A DNA stretch of 64,000 nt from Lunularia cruciata (Eukaryota; Streptophyta; Marchantiopsida; Lunulariales; Lunulariaceae). The DNA lies in assembly GCA_948567375.1 (NCBI GenBank), contig OX419757.1, positions 36,518,001 through 36,582,000 on the forward strand, read 5' to 3'. Position 1 is the stretch's first letter, and each line of letters starts with the position of its first letter. The position numbers and the translations under genes were made by a program. Shown piece after piece: positions 35,368 to 46,802 of the stretch. A model generated the notes under the pieces. The model was not told the origin of the DNA and made no database searches. It worked only from the letters and a program-made list of their open reading frames with translations.

Positions 35368-36322
35368 AGTGACAACTTGGCAAATATCACTTTTGCGGTA
35401 ATCAGGTAAGTAAAGTTCATTCCCATAGAGATATGAGTCAGAATTGGTCAAATACAAAGTCAAATAGTAACATGTAGTTCTTCTTGGTTTTGTCTTTGAT
35501 CTCTCAGGTAGCAACTACACCTAGAAGAGAGTAACAAGCTCACAATCTTGACAACTTGTCACAAAGAGAGACACCCATAATTACAACATAGCAAATTCTA
35601 TCCAAACAAATCTTGAATGTGATGATTCAGGTTCTCCCAAAGATGGCACTTCACTACAAAATGACTTGACCTCAAAATTGTTTTCTACCCCTCCACTGAA
35701 GGCACAACTTCCTCAATCAAAATTACTTCACATCAACATTGCACTACACTCACAAATGCAAAATACTACAAACACTACAATTCCTCTCAAATCTATCAAG
35801 GCATTGCTTTGATTGCACTTCACTCAGGATCAAACACACAGAATGAAGATCAAGGCCATAGAATCCATCATCCAACAAGCACACTAACTTGCATTTTGAA
35901 ATTCTCCACACACTCACAAACACAGACATAATGTTGATACTCGAAATCAAGTTGAAGCAACGAGCATTGAAATCAGCACTTTGCTTTATCTATCTTTAGA
36001 AATATGAATAATGAACACATTTCACTATGAATGCTCCCCTTAAATACTGAAGCAATTGATAATTACTAACAAAAACACCATTCTATAACAACTTCTAACT
36101 TGCAGATCCAAACTGACAATGCAACTCTTCATACTTGCCTCCTCAAATCACTACCTATTTCTACTCTGATCCAATGTCAATCACTTCATCGGCTTCCAAA
36201 CTTGATGATCTTCCTATTACTTCTCCTTCTTCGATTATATCTGATTCTACTAATTCCTTCACTATTTCTACTATTTCTTCAGACTCAATTTCCAAAGGTT
36301 CTCCTTTCACCATCTTCTTACC

Positions 36323-37377
36323 CTACAAAACCAATCTTTGGGTCTTTCTTTGTGCTAGAGGCGACTCTGCTTCTTTGGGTGTATTTTGCTTCTTTGTCTT
36401 TGGGCTTGTGACTTCTTCCATCTTCCGTTGTCCCATCTTCAAGAAGTGATCATCATTGGCTTGCAGGTGTGCCATGTATTGTTGCTCTTCTTCATCCGCT
36501 TCTTGTCTCCAAATCAAGATGAAAATGTTATACCATCCGACGCTTCTCCTCCGCTATCAACAAATTCAAACCAAAGTAGAAGTGTGCTGCAAATGGCGTG
36601 AAATAATGTGGAGGTAAAGTTGTCCTCCAATTGACCACCATTTGCCTCATTTGTTGGTGAAAACACTTCACCCAATTCACCTTCACTCTTGCAAACATCT
36701 GGTGGAAAAAGACCACTTGCTGCATGTTCACATAAGTCGTTTGTTCTGGTTTGAACATGGCCATTATTGCTCCCACAATACTTTGTTTAATTGGGTCCCG
36801 ATAGGACTCCACCTTGTAACCATTTGTGGTGCATGGAGCAAAGAACGAATTGCATATGTCCGCCGTCTCCTTGCAACATCATACTTCCAATAGAAAGTGA
36901 TCCCTGTTGGTTCTCCTGCTTCCTTCCCCAACACTAACCTCCAAATCAACTTAGTCCATTGAGCCGGATTTCCTCTCTTCCTCTTGCCCTCAAGACTTTC
37001 CACACAATTATTGGTAGCTATCTCTACCATGACTCCTGGGAAACTGAAATACATGCTAAGAAGGTAATACAAAGTCTATTCAAGACCTTGATCCTTGCTG
37101 TGACATCCAACCTACAAATTGCAAAACTTTGTACTGCTAGAGTGTTCTTGACCTTGTTTGCCATGATCTGCTCTCTTGTTCTTTGGCACTGGAAGACTAT
37201 TCCCTCTCCTGGATGAGACACTCTAACTCCTTTTGGATTTTGGAAAATTTCACTCTCAATTGGCTTCTTGACACGCATTACTGTAGGATGACTACTTAGA
37301 GGGACAAGAAATCTACTTGACATATTCAAATTTCCCCTATGCAATTGCAATTTTATATTACCCCAAATTGTAGTCAT
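36323..37377 (-). pseudogene. Decayed LTR-encoded frame in LTR E
   Basis: Fragments at 37377-37024, 37072-36764, 36812-36528 and 36517-36323 read, in order, as a diverged version of the protein encoded in A and S. The block at 36812-36528 keeps PPHYFTPFAAHFYFGLNLL against PPHYIVPFAAHFYLGLNLL in A, and also W, H and F positions upstream. Stops and frameshifts separate the fragments. The resemblance at the protein level shows the frame is an old feature of the family. Confidence 0.6.
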
Positions 37378-37581
37378 TCTTTAGTCAATTTCAAAATTGA
37401 TTCCATGCTACCAATTCCATGCTAAGAAGGTAATACAAAGTCTATTCAAGACCTTGATCCTTGCTGCGACATCCAACCTACAAATTGCAAAACTTTGTAT
37501 TGCTAGAGTGTTCTTGACCTTCTTTGCCATGATTTGCTCTCTTGTTCTTTGGCACTGGAAGACTATTCCCTCTCTTGGATG
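37052..37581. repeat. 349-bp tandem duplication inside LTR E
   Basis: Copy 1 is 37052-37400. Copy 2 is 37418-37581 and continues after element F at 47476 to about 47664. The copies are nearly identical, and the first preserves the undisturbed site (TCTCCTGGATGAGACAC) into which F inserted in the second. Confidence 0.85.
37578..37581. repeat. Target-site duplication of element F, left copy (GATG)
   Basis: GATG precedes the F terminus TGTCACGCC and is repeated at 47476-47479. The empty-site copy at about 37200 contains GATG only once. Confidence 0.75.
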
Positions 37582-38967
37582 TGTCACGCCATTTGTAGTT
37601 ATGCATCTAGCTGCTCGGACACTGGAGTTCCAATGATAGTAGTTAGAGTTATTCTAGTAGTTTCTCAGGGACTACTTTCCGACAGTCTGATTTGGTGTTC
37701 GGGGTACTGACTTCACGGTGGGGCCCACCGTCACTTTGCACCATTTGCACCATCGAGTGTGCCGTCAGCGGACCGTTAGGGTTCCAATGCTAGCTCAAGT
37801 CCAGGGGGGTATAGTTTCAAAGTGAGCTCTAGAGAGCTCACTTCTCTGATGTTGAGCCTTCGAGTTCCTGACTATGGTGGACAGAGGCCGACGAGCGTCA
37901 CCTGGATTCTCTATGCTTGAGTGGGTGTGGCTTGACTGTAATCAGTGCCCAGTTGTTGGCAGTTTATAGAGTGACGGATCAAGTAATGATCTGAGTTGAG
38001 TTGAGTTGAAAGTGTTAAGCAATCTGATTACATTAGAGAACTGAAGTCAGGGGGAAATTGGGTGCAAGAACGTTGAGTGTTGGTGTTATTTCCAAGCTCG
38101 GTGGATCGTGGTAGCTCGATTCAAGTTCTGTGTTTCCCTAGTGTGCAAAAGCTCATTCAAGTGATTCAGATTTGGCAGTTAGGCAGATGGTGTGCGGAAG
38201 TGCTAGCCAAATTTTGAGCAAAGAAGGAGCAATTTTCAAGCAGTGTTGTGATTTTGAGCTCAAGAGGTGAAGGCAGGACCAATTTGCTACGAGTTGGGCT
38301 AAGAAAGTGAAATTGAAGGTGGAGTTGGGAAGCTCTTCTCATGAAATTGTGATTTGGAAAAACTTGTTTTGTCAATTTGGCTCGAGTGGAAAATTAGCGG
38401 GGGATTTGGCGGACAGCCATCTTTAGGGTTTATGTCAAATTTTACATCAAATTTTGGGCCAGATTTGGAGGAGTTTTTGCTGTTTGGCCAGATTTGGAGG
38501 ACTTTTGCTAGTTTGGAGGACTTTTGCAGATTTGGAGAAGTTTCGCCAATTTTGGAGGAGGTTTCAAAGTGGCAACAAGAAAGGCCTCATTTGGCTGAAT
38601 TTCAGTGTTTAGAGGCTTCGAGGCATAGGGCTGTGGACTATGAGAGGCTACAAAGGCCTAGAAGGGCCAAAAGGGCCAACAAGCTAGCTTGTTGGCGTGA
38701 GGCTAGCTAGTTTAGAGTAGATCTTGGTCATTGGTTGGCTAAATCTACCTTTCTTGCTAGATTGTGCGCAATAGGGTTTGACCCCTAGATCTCTTGTTCC
38801 TAGACTGGTGCCCTAGCCAACTAGTCCACCCTCACTTGTTGTCCTAGTGACTGCGCCACTGTTATCTATACACATGTAGCTTTGGCTAGGAGAGGCAGTT
38901 TGATCCCATTCTTGGTGATCCTGGTAGCTTAGGACTTAGATACAAACTGCTCTTATGTCAAATGCCA
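37582..38967 (+). repeat. Left terminal region of element F (R-U5-like)
   Basis: The first 449 bp (37582-38030) are repeated at 46921-47369 with about 6 percent mismatches, mostly transitions. 38031-38967 is unique in the window and leads to the likely PBS, as U5 would. No U3-like block precedes it. Confidence 0.6.
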
Positions 38968-38969
38968 AA

Positions 38970-38982
38970 TGGTGGCAGAGTC
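38970..38982 (+). promoter_or_regulatory. Candidate primer binding site of element F
   Basis: TGGTGGCAGAGTC resembles the initiator tRNA-Met PBS TGGTATCAGAGC and follows ATGCCA-AA, a plausible LTR end. Identification rests on similarity and position. Confidence 0.5.
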
Positions 38983-39476
38983 AGTCCCGTGTTGTGTTAC
39001 GAGATGGAGGGTTTTTGTTTAGATTTCTTGTGATTGGATCCCCTCCATTCTCTGCTTCCTATTTGTGCACCACGTTTGTGTGAGGTGCCTTGACTTTTGA
39101 GCGTTGGTGCTCTGGTGTGCTCTTGGTGGTGAGGCTGGAGTGATGACCAGTCAGACTACCTTTGTTTCTCTCCGATGAGGCAGGAAGTGATGACCTGCAG
39201 ACCGTGAGAGTGCGTGTTATGATGGCAGGTTACAGGTTGCCTTTCCCCTAGTGTAGTTATCTCGATTAGAGTTACATTAGTGAGTGGTGTCTAGTTGGTG
39301 TTGGCACGTGGTAGTGTTGGCACTTGGTGGGGCACTTGCGGTTGTAGTTGGTGGTTTGGGTTTGCTGTTGCAGTTACGTGGTCACGACGGAGTTCTTTGG
39401 AGATTCCAGAGGAGTTAGCCCTGCAGTATGCAATGGGTTTACTCGGAGTGGTGCTCGATATCAGCCTGTATCTTAG

Positions 39477-40688
39477 GTCCCAGTGAGGGAGGAGATTGAC
39501 TCTGAGTTGGAGTTTGACATAGGAGCTGATTCAATTGAGAGTGCACTTGGTGTGTCTGCACCGTTGTTGTGGGACATGGACGAGATTTATGGGGCCTCCA
39601 AAGGCCCTAGGCGTTACTCTAGTATAGTGGGTACCATTGAGTTAGATGACTTCATCCAGGATAGTTGGTGTGATCTGCAGCAGATGCGGAACCCGACTTT
39701 GTTCACACCCTTCATGGCATGGAAGGGGTTGTTTCAGCATCTGGAGGGTCCGCCGATGGATGACTACCATGAGTTCAGGAGAGCTCATTTGGAGGAGATT
39801 GAGTTACGGAGACAGTATTGGTCTCCACACTATGTCTCCATTACTTCAAGCTTGGTGGCCAGGAGTAGATCGGCAGTAGAACACTACTTGAGTTCTAGCT
39901 CAAGTAGTGTTGGTGGAGCTAGTGGAGGTGCACCAACTAGAGATAGTGCTACTACGAATGGAGGTACCACTACAGGAGGTGGTGTGGTACCGGGGTTTAA
40001 CCCCATGGTTGAGTTCTTCTTATGTTTGAGGCAAAAATACCAGGGAGTGCGGACTGACAAGCTGAGGAGCTTGTAGGAGTTCCAGCGGAAGGCTGGAGAG
40101 AGCCTACGCGAGGCATACACTCGCATGAGGCGGCTAATCAGTTTCACTCAGGGAGTTACTGAGGCCTAGGCAGTCCAGTTTTGGTATGGGATATTGGACA
40201 GGGAGTTGCAACGTAGAGTTCGTGATGCTATGTTGTTGCAGGCTACTTCGCCCACTTTGGTAGTAGTCTTTGGTTTGGCTGAGCGTATTGAGCTCAACAT
40301 GGTGGAGGAGAGAGTGGTGACATCTGGATTTGGTAGAGAGACCTCATCCACGGTTGTGACTTCTTCTAGAGTGCAACAGAGTGCACCACACCCAGTTGGT
40401 TTTCGAGGACATGGTGGACAGCCCAGATCCTATAGAGCGAGTGGAGGGCCTAGTGGAGTTAGACCCTTACCCTCATTTTCGGGTCAGCAGTAGCCACTGA
40501 GTGGTGGTGTTGCTTGTTGGACTTGTGGTGGACCTCACCATAGGAGAGAGTGTACTCAGGGCAGCGGACCTGATACCTTTGGTGCATCACAGCCAGCACA
40601 GAGGCAATGTGAGTATTGCCACAGATTTGGTCACACTAGTGACCGGTGTTTTGACCTACACCCAGAGTTACGGAGTGGTAGGGCTGCT
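39477..40688 (+). pseudogene. gag: gag of element F
   Basis: Capsid-like region (LDDFIQDSWCDLQ, FTPFMAWKGLFQHLE, VEFFLCLRQKYQG, LREAYTRMRRL) followed by a Gly/Ser/Arg-rich linker and two zinc knuckles: CWTCGGPHHRREC at about 40515 and a canonical CEYCHRFGHTSDRC near 40608. One frame with TAG stops at 40074, 40167 and 40491. A TAG at 39474 precedes the listed start, and frame-compatible sequence extends further upstream, so the true start is unresolved. Confidence 0.78.
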
Positions 40689-42131
40689 ATGGAAAGTAGT
40701 AGAGGAGCTCCAGTTCATGGAGGACGAGGTGGTAGAGGTGGTGGTAGAGGATCTACACCTAGTAGGGGTGCAGTACCTGCCCTTACTTTTGACACAGCTA
40801 TGGCTACTCGGATTGAGCAGTTGGAGCAGAGATTGGCTAGTATGGCTATTGCTCAAAGGAGATCAGATTCGGGTGCTGAGGCTTCCACCTCATATGCTAG
40901 TGATAGAGATGCTTTGGACTTCATGTGCAGAGCAACACAGGTGGATGCATCTACAGCAGTGACTAGGAGTGCAGTACGTGCTCCAGAGCCTAGAGGAGCA
41001 TTAGTGGAGTTGGACTCACAGAGAGGAGAGGTTGGGAGACAGGTCAGACTTCCCCAGTCTTTCACGCTATCTAAGGCATTACATACGACATCCATGGTTC
41101 CTAGACGTCCCAGTGCAGGTGTGGTAGGTGGTGATAGAGTACCTGCTAGTCAGCCACCTGCTACTACACAGACTAAGTCTAGCATGATGTTGGGGGCGGC
41201 TCAGCTGATTATGCGGCATCCTTTATTTTCAGCCAGTGACATGTTTACATTGGGAGTTGACCCAGCCCCAGTATTCCGGTTGGCTGCCACGTTGTGTGAG
41301 AGTAGGGATGGTGCAGTTCCTACTACTAGAGCAGAGGTGGTTGGTAGTGGAGCTGACTTGGTTGAGGAGCATGGGATCCGTTTAGCGACCAGTGGTTTAT
41401 GGCAGGCAGCAGCGGCTAGACTGGAGGAGTTGCCAGCTAGACCGGCCTTTGAGAGAGCACGGTTTACACCTGGTGTTGTCCTATTGGATAACCAGAGGGG
41501 GATCTTTTGTTTGGTGGGATCTTCAGGGAAGGTCTATACACCACAGAGAGTCTTGTTAGACTCTGGTGCGCAACCCCTTATGTTGGGGAAGGCTACAGTT
41601 GTCGGTCTGGAGTTACGGAAGACCGATGTGGAGAGGTGTCCATTTCAGATCCAGACATCTCTTGGTGGTGGTTCGACACAGTACATCACACGTGGAGAGC
41701 TTGTTGTCTAGGTTCAGCCTGGTCATCCGATTGATAGCTTGGTGGTGATAGCTCAGGCTATTGCAACCATAGCTGAGTCATATGATGTGCTAGTTGGGGG
41801 AGCAGTGTTATACCCTATGGGTTTCAGCATTGACTATTGGGAGGAGATAACCTCTTATAGACCTGGTTGGCAGTCTGGTGAGGGACGGGTATGTCGCTTA
41901 CCAGTACGCTTTAGTAGTGGTAGTCTTGGCTCACTACAGTCCGGGACCATGGCAGCATCAGTTTTAGCTTTCAGCGGTGCAGTTACTTGGCCTGGTGACT
42001 TGTTGGAGGAGAACGCTCATGCAGAGGATACTCCAGTACCAGAGGAGATCACTCGGCTTTGGAGTACGAGTGGGATTGTTCCATCCACCTTGGATGTTCC
42101 ATTGTGGAGTTCAAAGGAGGCATTGCAGTAG
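40689..42131 (+). pseudogene. Element F aspartic protease and flanking regions
   Basis: Same frame as gag. An RG-rich and Ser/Thr-rich segment leads to a retropepsin with VLLDSGAQPLMLG (active-site Asp 41559-41561) and a C-terminal half containing DVLVGGAVLYPMGF near 41790. TAG stops occur at 41709 and 42129. It matures the polyprotein. It is directly followed in frame by the methyltransferase domain. Confidence 0.78.
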
Positions 42132-42221
42132 CATGCAGATCAGTTGGTGCAGTAGGCTTGAAGTGGAGCCTTCGTACCATCAGGGGATGAGTGTGAAGAT
42201 GAGCCTCCAGAGGCGATTGCT

Positions 42222-43260
42222 TTGACACCTCTAGATACCACACTCATTGCTTGGCAGTATCCAGTAGAGGGGATATGTCTATTGGAGTTGTTTGGTGGGA
42301 TTAGCACCGGACTAGCTGCAGTGTTACAGGCGGGTATACAAGTACAGAGGTACTTGTATGTAGAGAGAGATGAGACTGCTAGGCGAGTCTCTCTACATCA
42401 TGTGGCACAGTTGGCTTATTGGTATCCGGAGTTATTACTGATGTCAGCATTTAGAGGTTATCAGAAGGCCTTACCAAGAGACATTTCCTTACTAGGGGCG
42501 CATGACCTAGAGAGACATGGGCCTATTCACTTGGTGATTTCAGGATGGCCATGTCAGGGACATACACGTGCGGGCCGCGGTTTGGGTCTTCAGGATCCTC
42601 GTTCTGGTGTGTTTTGGGAGATGTTACCGATATTACGACATCTCCAGGTTCATCAGTCTGTTTCTCCAGTGTAGCTTTTGGAGAACATTCCTTTGATGGG
42701 TGATTCTTGCACTAGAGTGGTAGCGAGTACACATCAGGTCCATTCTTGGATGGGACCTGCTGTATTGTTAGATGCAGCCAGAGTGGGATCACAGGCTCAT
42801 CGTCTTCATCTTTGGTGGATGAACCTCTTACCCAGAGAGGTTCTATAGCGTAGTTATGATGGGATTCAGCGACTAGACCACATTCTTGTTGATGATATCT
42901 TGGATGCTGGATGTCAGTCTCAAACAGTGGTAGTGGCTGATAGGTCACCTATTGCAGTGGTGAACCTAGTTGGACAGCCTAGAGCTGCATTTTCCACACT
43001 CATGAGTTTCCCAAGCTCTCATGCTTTTTGAGAGGGAGGACCTGGACTTGTTTGGGACTCACAGTTACAGCAGTTGGTGGAGCCCAATGCTGATGAGAGA
43101 GAGCAGGCAATGGGTTTTCACACCGATATTACCGTTGTTCTAGTAGTGTCAAAGGCATCTAGGCGTCAGGTGTTAGGTCAAGCTATGGACCTGAACTGTT
43201 TGACCTAGATTGTGAGCCTTGGCTTGGTAGAGCAGCGTAGGATGCGCTTGATAGGCATCA
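42222..43260 (+). pseudogene. C5 cytosine DNA methyltransferase-like domain in element F pol
   Basis: Conserved motifs appear in canonical order in one frame. Motif I (S-adenosylmethionine binding): LLELFGGISTGLAAVLQAG near 42282. Motif II-like acidic turn: VERDE. Motif IV: VISGWPCQGHTRAG, catalytic Cys at 42552-42554, followed by GLGLQDPRSGVFWEML, which resembles the Gly-Leu...Gly-x-Leu-Phe/Trp-Glu stretch of DNMT3/Dcm enzymes. Motif VI: LLENIPLMGD (Glu at 42681). Motif VIII: DAARVGSQAHRLHLWW near 42790. Motifs IX-X region: EREQAMGFHTDIT near 43108 and VLGQAMDLNCLT near 43176. DNMT3-type similarity is best around motifs VI and VIII. In-frame stops at 42672, 42846, 43029 and 43206 make this copy dead. 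It lies between protease and RT in the protease frame, so it was part of Pol rather than a later insertion. Its predicted role is methylating cytosines in element or host DNA. Confidence 0.85.
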
Positions 43261-43639
43261 CCACTTGGACACTTGTGAGCCCTGTGCCTATTGAGACGAT
43301 TTAGGCACATGCTGAGGGCAATGGACCGAGTGGACATGGTATTCTTGGGACACATCTAGTAGCTACTAGGGAGAGTGGTCTACTTGGAGTCCATCCAGGT
43401 GAGCGTGGGCTACTTGGATTACACCCTTGGTCCACATGGGATGCAGCTAGAGGACATGTGGAGCTTGCAGCCAGAGTGGAGGGAGTTTTTTGCACAGAGG
43501 TTGGGACCTCTAGTGGTCGGGAGCATGACAGCAGCCAATCAATACGTCTTCCACTCCTACTACAGTTACAAAGGATACTTGGGAGCCAGATCTTGGACCC
43601 AAGCTTACTGGAAAGGAAAGACGGAGGGTTTGGAGGTTC

Positions 43640-45226
43640 TTGAGGAGTCACACGAGTTGTTTTGCCTTCAGTATGAAGGATTTGGGTGCTCTGAAAGGAC
43701 CTGGTATACGGATTGAGCTGACTAGCGACACACCAATTTTCCGACGTCCTTATCAATATAGTGATATGGAGAGGATATTGATTCAGAGCCGGAGTAGTGA
43801 CCTTTTTGAGGCTGGTTTGGTGGAGATTTCACATGGAGAGTATGCATCAGCGACAGTGATGCCAACCAAGAAGGATATGCATGGCAACTATATAGATAGG
43901 TGGATGTGTGGAGATTATCGTCCTATCAACCGACAGACTAGGGCTGATCGGTATGCCATGCCTACACCGGAGGAGATTTTTGATGCAATTGGGCATGCAA
44001 AGGTCTTCAATACTTTGGATCTTCGAGCGGGATATCATCAGTTGCCGATCAGGGAGGAGGATAAGTCCAAGACAGCATTTTGGGCTATTGATCCTCACGG
44101 CAAGGATGTGTTATATCAGTGGAGGTTCTTACCATTTGGGTTGAAGAACGCTCCCGTTGAGTTCCAGAGGGTCATGGATAGGATCCTAGCTGGATTGGAT
44201 TTTGCTCGATGCTATATTGATGACATTTTGGTTTATAGCACTACTGTGGAGGAGCATTAGAGACAGTTGTTGGAGGTGTTTGAGAGGTTGAGATCTCATG
44301 GACTCAAATTACATCTTGGGAAGTGTAGGTTCTTCCACCAGCAGGTTGAGTATTTGGGTCACACTATCTACCCCGGAGGACTTGGTGTCCAGCAGACCAA
44401 GGTGGAGGCTATTGCACGTATTTCTCGGCATACGGATGTGAGCAGAGTGCGAGCATTCCTTGGGTTGGCAAACTTCTATCGCCGCTATGTTAGAGGATTT
44501 AGTGCCATTGCCAAGGCCTTGACAAAGCTGACCAAGCTTACACAGGAGTGGTGTTGGGGAGATGAGCAGGAGAGAGCTTTTGTAGAGCTCAAGGAGAGGT
44601 TGACAGCTGCTCCTATTTTGAGGAGACCGATCAGGGGACGACCATTTCAGGTTCATACTAATTGGAGTATGTTGGGGCTTGGAGCGGTGCTCACCCAACA
44701 TGATGATGAGGAGAACGGGTTTGTGGTGGCCTATGCTAGTCGCTCCAACAATTCAGCGGAGGCAAAGTATAGTTCATATGAGGGAGAGTGCTTGGCAGCA
44801 GTTTGGGCAGTAGCACATTTCCGATGTTACCTATTTGGTAACCCCTTCACTCTCATCACTGATCATCAGCCATTGAAGTGGTTGATGGAGTCCGACAAGC
44901 TTTCAGGGAAGCTTGCACGATGGGCTCTGATTTTACAAGAGTATGATTTCACGGTTATTCACAGACCTGGAGTGGTGAACCGTGATGCAGATGGGTTGAG
45001 TAGAAACCCATGTCCCAGCCAGCAGGATCAGACCGGAGCACGTTGGCATGGTGAGACAAATGAGGAGATGGTGCCAAGTTGGCATGCATCGGTCTTTTTG
45101 TGTATATTTGCAGAGACTTTGGTGGTATCTCTCTCAGTGCATACAGGAGGAGTTATTGAGTTCACAGATCCAAAGAGTGAAGATATTGGTACAATTCAGC
45201 AAGACATTCATGATGATGTCTTGTGA
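43640..45226 (+). pseudogene. Element F reverse transcriptase and RNase H
   Basis: RT starts after a frameshift near 43630 (IELTSDTPIFRRPYQY) with GDYRPINRQTRAD, LDLRAGYHQL, FGLKNAPVEFQRVMD and the catalytic YIDDILVYS (44213-44239). A TAG at 44258 interrupts it. RNase H reads HTNWSMLGLG (the first catalytic Asp is Asn), YEGECLA and ITDHQPLKWL, ending in the connection to integrase. A further frameshift lies at 45223. Confidence 0.9.
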
Positions 45227-46503
45227 TGGACTATCTTTGCACTAGTGTTCTGGGTGGCACAGTTGGGGCCAAGGAGAGAGACCGTGTTCTTCAGCGAGCC
45301 AGGCGGTTCAGATTGGAGGGTAGACACCTTTTGCGTGTATGGGAGGATGGTAGAGTGCGAGTAGTACCACTTCCATCACAAAGACCACAGTTGGTCCATC
45401 ATGCTCATGAGGAGCTAGGACATTTTGGAGTAAAGCATACATATAGCTTACTTCAAAGTCATTATTGGTGGCGCGGTATGCAGACCGAGGTGCAGCAGTT
45501 TGTTGCCAGATGCGTGGTTTGTGACCAAGTTAGAGCATAATTCAATGCTCCTACGCCACAGTTACACCCATTACCTATCATGGGATTGGGTTACCATTGG
45601 AGTTTGGACTTCACCGGACCTTTACCGCTAACTGTGAGACATCATCGGTATGTTTTGGTGATGGTGGAGCACTTCTCCAAGTGGATTGAGTTGGTGGCAC
45701 TTCCTGACAAGTCTAGTGAAGGGACAGCTTACTCGTTCTTGGATCGAGTTCTTAGTCATTTTGGTGCACCAGCTGAGGTTTTGACTGATCAGGGTACAGA
45801 GTTCTTGGGAGAGTTTCAAGTCTTGTGTGACAAGGCTTTGATTGATCATCGTACTACATCTTGAGATCACCCTGAGGCAGATGGCTTAGCAGAGAGAGTG
45901 GTTCAGACGGTGAAGAGAGGATTGCAAAAGTATGGTTTGCAGAGAGGCCACTTGGGAGATTGGGATCTCCAGTTACCTTGGTTGGCCATGGGCTATCGGT
46001 TCAGCCAGCAAGCCTCCTTAGCATCCTTCTCTCCATACTTTCTACTCTATGGACGAGATCTAGATTTACCTACAGCCATTTGTCAAGATGCTACTATAGT
46101 TTTGGACTTGGATGACCCCAATGTATGGATGAGCACATGTTCTCAACGGGCAGAGATCTTTCGGAAAGTGATGCCGACGGCCTTTGAGAACTTGGCGATT
46201 GCTCAGCATAGAGATACTTTACGCTATGCTACCATTCGAGGAGGAGGTTATAGACCCTCGATCCGTCGATTTCATCTAGGCAACTATGTATATCTACAGC
46301 AGACAGCACCGACAACACTTGATGTTTCTACAGGCCGCACTATCTTGAGAGTGCACAAGGTTTTGCCATCTGGAGTCCTTGTGTTAGAAGGACGTGATAG
46401 TGTTGTTTGGAAGGATCATGTGCACAATTGTGCGCCATGCCACCTCCCAAACATTGATGGTACTATGGACCCAAGCTTGACACTTGTACGTGCAGGCTTG
46501 AGG
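45223..46503 (+). pseudogene. Element F integrase (DD35E)
   Basis: The zinc-binding N-terminus (HHAHEELGHFG... and CVVCDQ near 45400-45530) precedes a core with Asp codons at 45607 and 45787 and Glu at 45892, that is D, D and E with 35-residue class spacing between the last two. Stops at 45538 (TAA) and 45862 (TGA). The C-terminal part (GNYVYLQQ, LRVHKVLPSGVLVLEGRD) is an SH3-like domain. It integrates the cDNA. It continues without a break into the PHD finger rather than a chromodomain. Confidence 0.88.
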
Positions 46504-46644
46504 TGTATGTTATGTGGCTCTTCTGGTGGAGCTGCTACTATGTTAGTGTGTGATAGCTATTCGAGAGGATAGCATATGGCATGTATGACTCCTCCCCTCA
46601 TGGTGGTTCCTCAGGGATAATGGTTATGTCCTAGATGTACTTGA
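46504..46644 (+). pseudogene. PHD finger at the C-terminus of element F integrase
   Basis: Cys/His pattern in the integrase frame: Cys at 46504 and 46513 (C-x2-C), 11 residues, Cys 46549 with Tyr 46558 where the fourth Cys is expected (C-x2-Y), 4 residues, His 46573 and Cys 46582 (H-x2-C), 14 residues, Cys 46627 and 46636 (C-x2-C). Surrounding residues (MLVCD, HMACMTPPL, WLCPRC) are typical of PHD fingers, and the conserved Trp before His is a TAG. Stops also at 46618 and the terminal TGA 46642. PHD fingers usually read histone H3 tails; here it takes the place that a chromodomain has in chromoviruses, suggesting targeting of integration. Confidence 0.82.
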
Positions 46645-46802
46645 CCTATAGCTAGTTCATTCTTTATATGGTATAGATTGCAGACAGGCGACTAACGATG
46701 GGGCTCCATAGCACCCGGCCTCTTGATCTTTGCCCATTAGAGGGTATACCATATACTTAGAGTAGATGGCTATCTGGAGTTAGAGGGACCTAACCGCCAG
46801 CT

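Noticed and set aside
39884-40147. Minus-strand frame opposite element F gag
   Set aside because: Shadow of gag on the opposite strand with low-complexity Val/Pro content.
42222-43260. Methyltransferase segment as a separate host gene inserted into element F
   Set aside because: It shares the reading frame with protease upstream and the region leading to RT, has no own flanking duplication or introns, and the frame stays aligned over 2.9 kb despite point stops.
46300-46644. Chromodomain at the integrase C-terminus of element F
   Set aside because: No chromodomain aromatic cage pattern is visible; the Cys/His spacing fits a PHD finger instead.
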